Assembly: GCA_001247695.2 (NCBI GenBank)
Contig: LGRX02034927.1
Coordinates: 72,081-100,571, forward strand
Reading direction: 5' to 3'
Source: Cymbomonas tetramitiformis
Taxonomy: Eukaryota > Chlorophyta > Pyramimonadophyceae > Pyramimonadales > Pyramimonadaceae
DNA: 28,491 nucleotides
The notes beneath the pieces are model-generated. The model worked only from the letters and a program-made list of their open reading frames with translations. It did not search any database and was not told where the DNA came from. Numbering within the stretch: the first letter of the stretch is position 1; each line of letters starts with the position of its first letter. Positions 1 to 10,500 of the stretch are shown here, piece by piece. Made by a program: the position numbers and the translations under genes.

Positions 1-104
1 GAACACGCTCGTTTCTAAAGCCCGAGCTGAAGGACAAAACATGTTAGGTCCGCGTGTGTGCTAGGCTCACCGGAGGCATCCCTCCAGTCTCTCTTGCCGC
101 CTAG

Positions 105-154
105 GTTACACCGTTTTCCCCAATATTCTGGTCCCCCTGGCCACCTCCATGGCA
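105..154 (+). CDS. Possible upstream sirtuin exon
   Basis: After a CTAG acceptor the + strand reads LHRFPQYSGPPGHLHGS. Sirtuins have LHR (after QNxDx) and then LHGS, the latter holding the catalytic His, about nine residues apart; here the gap is ten. A GTGCAC donor could end the exon at 154; reading further gives a stop at 172. The first zinc-site Cys pair, expected between here and 440, was not found as a C-x2-C, so this exon is tentative. Confidence 0.35.
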
Positions 155-193
155 GTGCACTCACGTGCTCTTGAGCGTGCGGGGAGGCCCTGG

Positions 194-305
194 CACTGAG
201 AGACACGCCGTGAGCTTGGACGCGCAAAGGGGGCCATTCGAAGGTTGAGCACTGAGAGACACGCTGTGAGCTTGGACGCGCAAAGGGGGCCATTCTAAGG
301 TTGAG
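194..305. repeat. 56-bp tandem duplication, 2 copies
   Basis: Two copies start at 194 and 250 (CACTGAGAGACACGC), differing at about two bases. It would lie in a sirtuin intron if the exon at 105-154 is real. Confidence 0.9.
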
Positions 306-439
306 GACAGGCTGGTTACATGCCATCCTCGAAGACGGAGGGCAGCGCTTTATCGGCAGGTTGTTCACCGACCTGTCGCATCGCAGTGTAGCCGTGCCGT
401 GTTCTCTGGGCAGTGACGTGGCGGCTGCGGGTTTCTCAG

Positions 440-2925
440 GTGCCCAGATGTCATGTGTGTGATGGCGTGATAAAACAAGATGTCATACTGTTTGGCGAGG
501 CGCTGCCACGTACAACCATGACGCGCTCGATGTGTGAGTCACACCAGCCCGCCTGCCTGTCCGATCCCAGCGCGCCTGTACCATGACGCGCTCGATGCGT
601 GAGTCACACCCACCTGCCTGGATGATCCCAGCGCGCCTGTACCCGTGGCCATAGAGCTAGACAGGCGCTCCAGCATGCCGCCATCTATGAGGGAGCTGGT
701 GCGAGAACAGAAGACAGAGGTTGGTCCGAAATAGGCGCTCCAGCAGAATGCCATCTATGAGAGAGCTGGTGCGAGAATGTTTTTCATCCAAACAGGAATC
801 CAGGCATCTTTGTGGCAGCATTTGATGGCTTCGTCATTGTGGGGGTGCCGTTAAGCCTTCTTCGCGATTACTTTGGTGACCGTCATCCGCGTCAGCGACG
901 TACTCACCGGCCAGAGCATGCAGGATTTGCCACAGACTGCTGTTTTTGCGCCCCACCGGTTTACCTAGATTAGATTACTTAGATTGCGCAGATATTAGTC
1001 GTTGCGGCATCAGGTCACAGGTGAACTCGATGGTGCGCCTACTTCGAGTACGAACACATGCATACATGCATAGGTACGTGATGTTTCAGACATCACTCGC
1101 CTGCCCATGTTTGCCTGAAAGTGTTGTGGTGGTGGGTTGCAGAGGCAGTCCAGAACGCCAAAGTATTGATTATCATCGGCACCTCCCTAGAGGTGGTCCC
1201 TCCCTCCCAGAAATCCATTATTGCTTAGACCCAGAGGGATGTCGGGTTTTGTTTGCTTCGATTTGTTGTTTGTTCCGCGTTGCTGTCGATGCATCACCCT
1301 CTGCAGGCTTCCAGCTGACGGAACTCCGGTCGCACTTGTCAGTGGGCAGCGTGCTCCAAGCATGGATCCGTCCCCACAAACAACACAGCTTTGTGCGCAT
1401 GCACCTGGTGGAATTGGCTGCGCAGACCAGCTCCTTAGCCCTTGCAAAAAGTCACTCTGAAGTTTCACCGTTGTGATGGCTCGAGCGCCCCTCTGGCACG
1501 GTCTTGCACACTGTGTCGAGCGTGGCTATAAAATCGTCGAAAATTGGCTCTATAGATTGAGTATTTCGATAGAGCAGTCGGAGTCGAAAACTTCGGAGTT
1601 GAAGCTCATGCTTCGTGCGAAACATGAGCAGCACTGCGCCACGTGCACCTCCGAAGCATGAGCAGCGCTGCGCCACGTGCACCTCCGAAGTATGAGCAGC
1701 GCTGCGCCACGTGCACCTCCGAAGCATGAGCAGCGCTGCGCCACGTGCACCTCCGAAGCATGAGCAGCGCGGCGCCACGTGCACCTCCGAAGCATGAGCA
1801 GCGCTGCGCCACGTGCACCTCCGAAGAATCAGCAGCGCTGCGCCACGTCCACCTCCGAAGCATGAGCAGCGCTGCGCCACGTGCAATTCCGAAGCATGAG
1901 CAGCGCTGCGCCACGTGCACCTCCGAAGAATGAGCAGCGCTGCGCCACGTGCACCTCCGAAGCATGAGCAGCGCTGCGCCACGTGCACCTCCGAAGCATG
2001 AACAGCGCTGCGCCACGTGCACCTCCGAAGTATGAGCAGCGCTGCGCCACGTGCACCTCCGAAGCATGAGCAGCGCTGCGCCACGTGCACCTCCGAAGCA
2101 TGAGCAGCGCTGCGCCACGTGCACCTCCGAAGTATGAGCAGCGCTGCGCCACGTGCAACTCCGAAGTATGAGCAGCGCTGCGCCACGTGCACCTCCGAAG
2201 TATGAGCAGCCTTATAGTGAAGGGCGCACTCATGAGGGAGGGGTTTGATGCTTCAGGTACACCCTGCAGCTGGGCTACCAATGATATGCAAGGCTCGCGG
2301 AGGCCACGTCATTGTGTGCAACTTGGATACCTCCGGGGAGTCCATAGCCGATATCTTTCTGCAGGCATCGGCCCATGTTTTGCCGTAAACCGAGCTGCGT
2401 AGAGTATCTTCCCCGCCCGCTGGAGCACATTATCGAGGCTGGAACATGATTGGAGGATTGTGTAAAGGATGTTTCAACAAACACATACGTGTGTGAGAAA
2501 GAGAGTGTGTGCATGCGCCGTGCACCAGGCCCTTACGCACGATGCACACCGCCATAGGTTTCCTCCACACCAGTAGAATGCGAGGTGTGCAGCACAACTC
2601 AGTGGTCCTCGGCCGGCATACAACTGCTCTTTAACAGTAAGTCGTTGGATTGGTTGCATGGCCTAGCTGGGTTTCCCGCACGCTCATCGCGCTATGCTTG
2701 TAGTTTGAAAATGCAGTTTTCTTTATGCTAGGAGCCAAGGTGAGGAAGTCTGTCAATTCATGGTCATATTATTCCAACTTACCGGATGTTTTGAATTTTA
2801 TTCATCGATACTCGTCCCCACTCTCTCATTCTGAGGCATTTGTTGTTGTGGTCTTTCAGGGTACTGCAGGCACTATTCTGCCTAGGCTTGTGGCGGAATG
2901 TGCCCAACAAAGAGCTGCGCTATGA
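440..2925 (+). CDS. Sirtuin (SIR2-family NAD-dependent protein deacylase), 3' part, four exons
   Basis: Sirtuins remove acyl groups from lysines using NAD+. Exons read by eye: 440-533, 1143-1192, 2257-2364, 2860-2925. The first encodes VPRCHVCDGVIKQ then DVILFGEALP, that is the second Cys pair of the structural zinc site and the FGE motif. The second encodes AVQNAKVLIIIGTSLE, the Rossmann strand with GTS. The third encodes VHPAAGLP, then GGHVIVCNLDTSGESIAD, the second NAD-binding region. The last encodes GTAGTILPRLV plus a short tail and TGA. The acceptor before exon 3 is TTCAG and before exon 4 is a pyrimidine-rich CTTTCAG. The last intron needs a GC donor (CTGCAG|GC) to give the usual AD-x4-G-x-AG spacing. 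Joining exons 1 and 2 with the strongest sites makes a T+AG stop, so a small exon may be missing or the copy may be broken. The N-terminal half lies to the left. Family assignment is firm; the subclass is not resolved. Confidence 0.8.
516..645. repeat. 65-bp tandem duplication overlapping a sirtuin splice donor
   Basis: Copies start at 516 and 581 (CCATGACGCGCTCGATG). The first holds the end of the FGE exon and its donor (GATGT|GTGAGT). The second holds a duplicate donor (GATGC|GTGAGT) inside the intron. Use of the second donor would add 65 nt including an in-frame stop. Confidence 0.85.
663..780. repeat. 70-bp tandem duplication, about 1.7 copies
   Basis: AGGCGCTCCAGCA recurs at 663 and 733, followed in both copies by CCATCTATGAG and AGCTGGTGCGAGAA. 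It lies in the intron between the first two recognised sirtuin exons. Confidence 0.8.
1624..2210. repeat. 34-bp minisatellite, 17 full copies plus a partial, in a sirtuin intron
   Basis: ATGAGCAG recurs from 1624 to 2202 at exactly 34-bp steps with no indels and only scattered substitutions. Nearly every unit holds the palindromes AGCGCT and CACGTG (a G-box/E-box core). The array fills most of the intron between the GTSLE exon and the VHPAAGLP exon. Long ORFs through it on either strand are a by-product: 34 is not a multiple of 3, so the frame rotates between units. There are no unique spacers, so it is not a CRISPR array. Confidence 0.95.
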
Positions 2926-4547
2926 CATAGCATTTGCACATTAATGTACTCCTCCACCAGCATGTGTTAGATATTCCACCCCCCTGGATATATATATATG
3001 TGTGTGTGTGGGTGGGTGTGTATTTATAGAAAGAGAGAGAGAGAGAGGAGTTTGTGGCATGCTAGCATATAGGGGACAGTCCAAGACTCTAATAATACAC
3101 ACTGTACAGTTAAAGTTATCCTCGTCTGTTCATTGTAAATAAGCGCCCGGCTGTCACTGTTTTCCCTGCGGAGTTGTTTCCAATTCGTGAGCTATATTTA
3201 CTCGCCATCGTATGCTGTATCCCTAGCTGTTGCAATCCTGGCCGGATTGTCCGACGCCTATATGACCGGTCAAACTGATGCACGGTCCCTAAATGGGCAG
3301 TGAGATCTCGCAGTGGCAAAGGTGGGGTGATGGCGCTACCCTCCCCATACAGTGGGGGGGGGATAATGTGGATCCTCTTTCAGTTCATGGAATCGCCAAT
3401 AACGGCCTATAATAATGTAATGATAATTTAAAATCAACGTAATGATGGCCCATGGTAATGGTCAACCTAAAGTTTTTATTTTTATGCATACACGTTGGCA
3501 AATGGACCTTGCATACAACAGATCGTATTCGCTATCAAAATCGCGCTGCTCCAGGACGATTCGATAGGGCTACTTTCCATAATTAAGGCATTACTCCACC
3601 AGTGTACCGAGCACGGGTCAACACACGCCATTGGAACCTTCTGCAAATAGCAAGCTCGTCTTGCGCACCATTTGTGAATGGTATGTACAACGTATAATAC
3701 TTTCATCACTGTGTACAGATAAAAATAAATTGTGAGTTACAGTGATAAGATAAATCGTGAGTTCACCCGAGGTATGGCAAGCTTAGGCATCATACGGTCC
3801 CCTTGATGGCCTGGGTCTTTGTGGTGGGAGGTGCATGCGCCTCGTGCAATTAGTACACGCTTATGCAGTGCGGACCAAGTTTGTATGCGAGGCTCTGGAA
3901 GTGTAGTCACAATCATCAAACCTGAGAAATAGGCATGAACTGACAGGACCTATCAGATCATCCTGACGAGTTTGCAAAGACACGTGAGCGGTCACGCCTG
4001 TCTTCCATCAACCTATCCTAAATGCAGAGATTCCGCCGCAAATCAGCCTGTGCATAAGCAACTACAAATTCGGTTTGCAAGGTGGTCAGTGACAAAGTCA
4101 AGTGCATGTCTTCGACCCGTCTTTAAGTTGTACAGTGCGCAGCGACACTTATGGCAGCATATGCTTATAAAGTTGTACATAAAGACACCTTCATGGTGCC
4201 TGAAGGATGGTCACAAATTGAAAATACCAAGTCTTCATTTCGATTGCCATCAATGCCCGATTCCCCAAAAAAAGCTTGTGACAACATAGGCGGCCAGGTA
4301 ATCACTACCTCCGTTGGAATTATCCAGTCCATGTAAGTAAGTCTGCACACATCATCAATGCAGTGCATACCCAGAGAGAACCCCACTTGCCATACCAAAA
4401 GTTACTCAAGGAAGTCGCCTACACTCAATGCTGGCATTTTCCATAAACATCCACCTATTGCCCCCTCCTATTTCCACCCCTCCATCTCCTTCTTTTTCTC
4501 GGTGCTACCGGTAGATTCGATTAATTCGACATGCCACATCGCCAACT
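2926..4547. other. Intergenic region between convergent genes
   Basis: This lies between the sirtuin stop (+) and the eIF2A stop (-). I see no recognisable gene. It contains a TATATA-TGTGTG-GAGAGA microsatellite at about 2989-3048. At about 3320-3365 is a short relic of the dispersed hairpin block found further right (CTCCCCATACAGTGGGGGG). A C/T-rich stretch lies near 4455-4500, just past the eIF2A stop. Confidence 0.6.
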
Positions 4548-7500
4548 TTACACCTGCAAGGCCTCAAGAGCTTTGATCTGCTCCAGCAACGCCTGCGCGG
4601 GATCCGCCCAACCTTCATCCACACCAGCTCCATACGCCCTTCTGATCACGAGCCCGGCAATCGACGGCGGACGGTGACCAAAGTCCGGCTTGAAATTTGC
4701 GGGAGTCTACAAGTATTTCACGGCAGCCATACAGCTGGCGGTGCAAATCATCCACATGGAAGATCACACGGCATTGCCAATGGAACAAGTAGTCCCTGCG
4801 CCCCTCTGGGACCCCTCTATGCCACCCGCCATCTTTACAGCACCGCGCGGCGCAGCAACCCGGTGGCGCACCTGCTCAGTGGCAAGTTTGTCGAGCTGCG
4901 TCTGCTCCAGGGCGGCGCCAGCTGCCTGCTTCTCCTTGATCTGCTCTATCTGACGCATCTTCTTCTGAAGGTTACGAAGTTTCTTTGCAGGGTCTTCGTC
5001 TCCAGCATCTGGCGCCGCCGCTGCTGCGGGGGCTGCTGCAGCCGTGGGTCCCTCTGAGGATGCTTCCGCTGCAACATCACAAGCCGCCCACTCCTCAGCG
5101 GCGCCAAGATGCGGCACTGTGCCAGCGGCACGAGTCCACAGGCATGAACGCGGAGTGCGGTGCCAGAGAACTCGGGCACACACAGGCAGTGGCGGCATGC
5201 CGCTCCAGGGCGAAGCCGGGCACGGCCCCTCGACATTCACAAATGGTCTCGTGGGGACCTCAAAAACAATGGATGCGCAGGGTCCCACCTGCACCCCCCC
5301 CACCGCCCTTCCCGCGATTGCGCTTCTTCTTCGCGGCCGAACCCGGGCGCTCCTCAGGGGGCATGCCAGGGGCGGCTCCTGGGACGCCCTGTGCCATGTG
5401 CCGAGGCCGGAACGGCGCCGGCTTCGCGCCTGCTGCGAAATCCTCCGGCTTGAGCTTCCCCCCTGCGCTGGCCACGCGCCCTGCGGACGCTGCACCGGCC
5501 GACTTTGCCGCGGCGAACTTCCGACCTGCGGCAAAGCAGCCGTGAGTGAGCTGCCGCTGGCCTCCCAAGAGCATTGCAACCAGCAGGCCCTGCCGCAACT
5601 CTCGCACGCGGTCACCCACACCCACACCACGCACACTGAACGGCATGAGGTCAGCCGACAAAAGCCACACCGCCATTATCCCAGTGGATGTGAGCAGCAG
5701 TCAAGAACAGGGCGCGACCGTGCCGAGATACCACCGACACTCACACACACCTCTAAACCGATGCAAAGCAGCATGCATGTGTGTGAGTGTGTTTTTCCTT
5801 GGACCAACTCCTTTGGCACCCCGTAGCCACAGAAGACCGGCTGCACTATGTACCCACGCCGGGGATCAAAGGATTCAGCACACACTTCGGGACACTTATC
5901 CGGATTCTCCGGAGCTCACTAGTGGAGAATGGGACCCCCTAAGCCTCACCGAGCCACCCGAGCCCCTCTGCATCCGCACCGCCGGCGCACTGCATGCATG
6001 CATGTATGTATGTATGTATGTATGCACCAATCACTGCCAAACATGCGAGATTGCAACTTCACGCAACTTCACTCACACCACGCACGCGCACATCATGCCT
6101 GGTGCTCGGCGTATCAAGTCAGGGAGGAGGGAGCTTGGCAACCCTGCCAAGCCCAGGGCCAGCGCCCAGCGCACTGCCTGCAAGAGGATGGAAGGTGGCA
6201 GCCCGGGTGGGAGGGGCTGGTCGCCGCACCAGGTGAAGGAGGCCGGTCCTCGAACGCGGAAGGTGGCAGAGGGCGCCACGTGGCCTGGACACCTCCACAC
6301 GTGGCACCATTTCAGAATGCCCGGCGCCAGTTTTGCGCCATTCAATATTTTCAGCCTGCCTATGAGCCAATCATGCCACCTTGGCGTGACGCTGACCGGT
6401 GGCACCTACCGCTCAGCACACCAAGCGCAAAGCGCGCTGGAGGTGCTCCTGCCACGAAACCCAGGTTGCCTCCAGCAGTCCCTCCTTCTTCTCGCGCCAC
6501 ACGCTGCACGCACGTGCAGCTTGGTGGATCTGTACGCGCAAACCGCACGGCAAGGTCACACGGCACAGTCGGCCACGCACTCTTAATGCTCTATACCCTT
6601 TCTACACTGGTTGGGGCACGGAGGCGATGGGAAAGGGGGTGGGGAGGCACTTTATACAGCTGGCGAAGGCCTGCTCATGGATCTGCTCTCCAAAGTAGGT
6701 GAAGAACTTGTAGCAGTTATCCAGGCGGAGGCGAGGGGACAGTGTGCACGTGAGGAAGAGGGGACAGTGTGCACGTGAGGAAGAAGCGGTCGTCGGGAGA
6801 GAACTCGCAATGCGTTGTGTTGGACACACGCGTGTGCCCGATCTGGCTCACCGTGGGCTTCTTATCCTGCGGCACTCCCTCCCCCGCCCCTCCTCCCCTC
6901 CGCCGCGACCACCTACTCAGCATGCCTGCACCCCCCTTGACGCCTCCACTGGGCGCCGTAGAAGTGTTTGCATAAACAGAGTCGTTTGACACAAAGCGCG
7001 TTAGAGGCCTTCGCTGGAGACCGCGTTGGATTAGAGGCTTGCAAAACGCATCAACGGGCGCCTGAGCTTTGGGACTGGACATGTGTGAGCTACTTCGTCT
7101 CACTTTTTGGGACGGTGAGGGCGCTCGTAGAACTAACTTCTTTGGGGGGGTGGAAGCAGTGACAGCAAACCTGAGGATCGCCTCGGGTCCAGAACTCGAT
7201 GTCACCGGGCAAGTTACCGAAGCCGCCGAGGCAGAAGAAGCGCCCCTGCAGCCGACGGCGCCCGGCCGCCCGTCTTCAGCACTCTGGACCTTTGCAAACT
7301 CCGCAGAAGTGGCAGAATCTCCAATTGTACCACACCCACTGACCTGCCCAGGCTCCCTGACCACGCCACCCCCACTGACCTGCCCAGGCTCCCTGCCCAC
7401 GCCACCCCCCAGACCCAGGCTCCTGACCACCCCCACTAACCTGCCCAGGCTCCCTGACCACGCCATCCCCACTGACCTGCCCAGGCTCCCTGCCCACGCC

Positions 7501-10500
7501 ACCCCCACTGATCTGCCCACGCTCACTAGACCACGCCACCCCCACTGCCTGCCCACGCTCCCTGACCACGCCACCCCTGACCTGCCCAGGCTCCCTGACC
7601 ACGCCACCCCACTGACCTGCCCAGGCTCCCTGACCACGCCACACCCACTGACCTGCCCAGGCTCTGACCACGCCACCCCCACTGAACTGCCCGCACACGC
7701 ACCCCCGCACCGCCCTCGCCAAACTGCCCACGCTCACTAGACCGCGCCGCCTCCATTCAACTGCCCCTGCTCCCCTAGCACGTGAACGGGCCACCGTGTG
7801 AGAGAGGAGGTGCGCCACAAAAAAAGTGCTTGAGGAATCTGGAAATCAGCAAAAGCCGTCCGATCGGCCGTCTCCACACAAGACTTCGGGAGGGAGGGGA
7901 ACCCGCAGAGCTCTTCCCGGGCCGCTTCGAGGTAGACGCCGAGAAAATCAGAATGCTGAGAAGGGCGCGGCAGGGGGCAGGGGGCAGGGGCCATGTGGAC
8001 GCAAACAACGGCGGGGGGCGGATACCTTCGGGCTCCACTTCACCGTGTTGATGGGGCCCTCGCTGAACGTGTGCAGGATCTTGCAGTTGGCATCCAGCAG
8101 CATCGCCTTCGCCGGCATCTCACCGTACACTACGATGAACTCCTGTGGTCCGCCCGCCGCCGGGGCCGGGTGCAGAGTCTCAGGAATCCGCCGCCGGCTC
8201 CCAGGAGGCGCCGTGCACGCGCAGTGCCCGCGGTGATGTCGCGCAGGCCAACAGTCTCTTATTGTCTGCAGAACTAAGCGAGTCGCATGGTTCGCACCCT
8301 TGGCATGATGCCTTCCCGGGCCTCACATCGGTTAGGAGGAGGCCATGAGAGTGCTCGAAACTGGTAATGTGCGCACTTGCAGCTGTATCGGTGACGTGAG
8401 GGCACGGGGTGAGGCATACACCTTGCCGGTGGGTGACCAAGCGTAGTCATGGACGAGGCCCTCCTTGTCCACAGGAACGCTGCCGCTGTCCCCGGCGAGG
8501 GTAAGGAAATGGAGCGCCGCGGTACCCATGTAGTTCTTATTCTGAGAGTCTGTGTCACACTTGGTCATGGCCAGGCAGGTGGTCCCCAGACTGGAGCCCC
8601 CCACCCCACTTCCCAACCCTCTGCTTCATCACTCAAGTGGATGACGAAAGCCCTAAGCCATAAGACCTGTGATGTGTTCGAAGTGGCACCATATCAACCA
8701 GGACGCTATCTCGAGCGATCTCACACCAAAATTGGACAAACGGAGTGCCCCTCTTCCTCACTCGCCTCCACCACATTCCCAGCCGAGACCGTGCCACATC
8801 TTCCGCTCCCTCGGTTGATTGGTTGCCGTGCGGCCTTGCATCGGGCATCTACTGCGCTAAACCTTGGTACCCCCCTGTGACCTCCCGCCGTTCCGGCACC
8901 TCTGTACAGCGCACTTGCTCGATCTCAGGTTGCCGGCAAGTATCTCAGGTTGCCGGCAGGGATCCGGCACCTCTGTACAGCGCACTTGCTCGATCCTCAG
9001 GTTGCCGGCAGGGTTCAGGCACCTCTGTACAGCGCACTTGCTCGATCTCAGGTTGCCGGCAAGTATCGTCTCATTCATATTTGACAAGCCTTTGACTCCA
9101 GGCACAGGAAAGGGGGGTGACTGATCTGGCAAGCCTTTGACTCCAGGCACAGGAAAGGGGTGTGACTGATCCGGCAAGCCTTTGACTCCAGGCACAGGAA
9201 GGGGGGGTGTGACTGATCTGGCAAGCCTTTGACTCCAGGCACAGGAAAGGGGGGGTGTGACTGATCTGGCAAGCTTTTGACTCCAGGCACACGCAGGGGG
9301 GGTCCCCATGCCCCTCCGCGGGGCACTCCGCGTGACACAAGGGGGGCACTGCGGACCTGTTCCACGTCAGCTTCACGTCCGTGGCGTTGAAGAAGCTCTT
9401 GCGAGCCACCGAGGCGCTCTGCGCGACAGCCGCGATTCCAGGCCCTCACCCGCGCCGCACCTCGAGGCCCTCGGCACTCGGCGCCGTGTGGAAGGCCTAA
9501 GTAGGGTTTTGAATGGCCAGGCAGGAGAATCGCGGGGGTCACGGGGGGGGCACCATCTGCCTTGACAACCAGGCGAAACCCAGAAACTGTTGCGACCGTG
9601 ATCGTGGCGAATAGAGACCACGAACCACGTCAATGCATCCTTTATGTGGCCACAGGGTAGCGCGCTCCTTCAGGAAGAGAGGTCATGAATCCTTTGATCG
9701 GGTCGAGGGATCGAGACCTGTGATCTACCAGGAAACTTCCTCGTGGCGGGGAGGAAAGGAAGGGAGTTCCTGCTTCAAGGGGGGGCTGGGGAGGGGTGCT
9801 GTGTGCGCGCACCTCGTCAAGGTTACTTGTGTTGAACACCTGCACCGAACCGGGCTTCAAGGGGGGGCTGGGGAGGGGTGCTGTGTGCGCGCACCTCGTC
9901 AAGGTTACTTGTGTTGAACACCTGCACCGAACCGGGCTTGCCTTTGTTTTCGGGAACGAAGACTGCCACGTGTGTTCCGTCCTCTGCAACCATGCACAGC
10001 CACCGATATCAAGCTCTTGGGGCCCTCTCCGCGCACGCGCTACGACCTCGCCGGACGCCACCGCTTGCTTGTGGCTTGACAGCACCGCGATAGCACAGCG
10101 GCGCATGGCGTTTGCGGAAGAAAGTGCTAGCGACTGGGGCAAGGAGGAAAACGCCGCCGAGGTACAGGAGGCGCCTTATACCGCCCTCGCGGCACAGCAA
10201 CACTCGTCACACAAGGAACGGAAGCCAGTTGGGATCAGCTCGCATCGAAAAATTCCAACCTACAGAGGCGCAAAGACAACGTCACGTGACGCTTGAGCCG
10301 AAGGAAGCTAGAATTGCACCCAGTCGGACGGCGCGTTAAAGTTGAGACGAGTGGGGCTGCGGCCGGCTGTGATGTAGGAGATGGTGTGGCTCGGGTACTC
10401 ACTCGAGGGAGGGGAGAGCCGGGCTCCAGCAACGCCGGGAATACGCAGCTGGCCGGCCATCCCGGTGTCCCACGACTGAGAGCTGTGGAAGTGGACAGTA

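Noticed and set aside
838..858. CGGAVKP, resembling the second zinc-site Cys and GGxxKP of sirtuins
   Set aside because: The frame stops 5 codons later and the intact segment is already at 440-533; chance or a relic.
946..1476. 176-codon + strand ORF
   Set aside because: It overlaps the GTSLE sirtuin exon in the wrong frame and shows no family features.
1624..2210. CRISPR array
   Set aside because: Head-to-tail repeats with no unique spacers, in a eukaryotic intron.
1452..2281. Several overlapping ORFs of 150-246 codons
   Set aside because: They are produced by the 34-bp array, which lacks stops; the region is an intron between two sirtuin exons.
4764..5636. 290-codon minus-strand ORF taken as one gene
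   Set aside because: Only its part at 4872-5068 is real coding sequence (eIF2A exon 12); the rest is intron and another frame of exon 11.
6717..7818. Long Gly/Trp-rich minus-strand ORFs (321 and 180 codons)
   Set aside because: They come from the 36-bp intronic minisatellite plus an out-of-frame read of exon 9.
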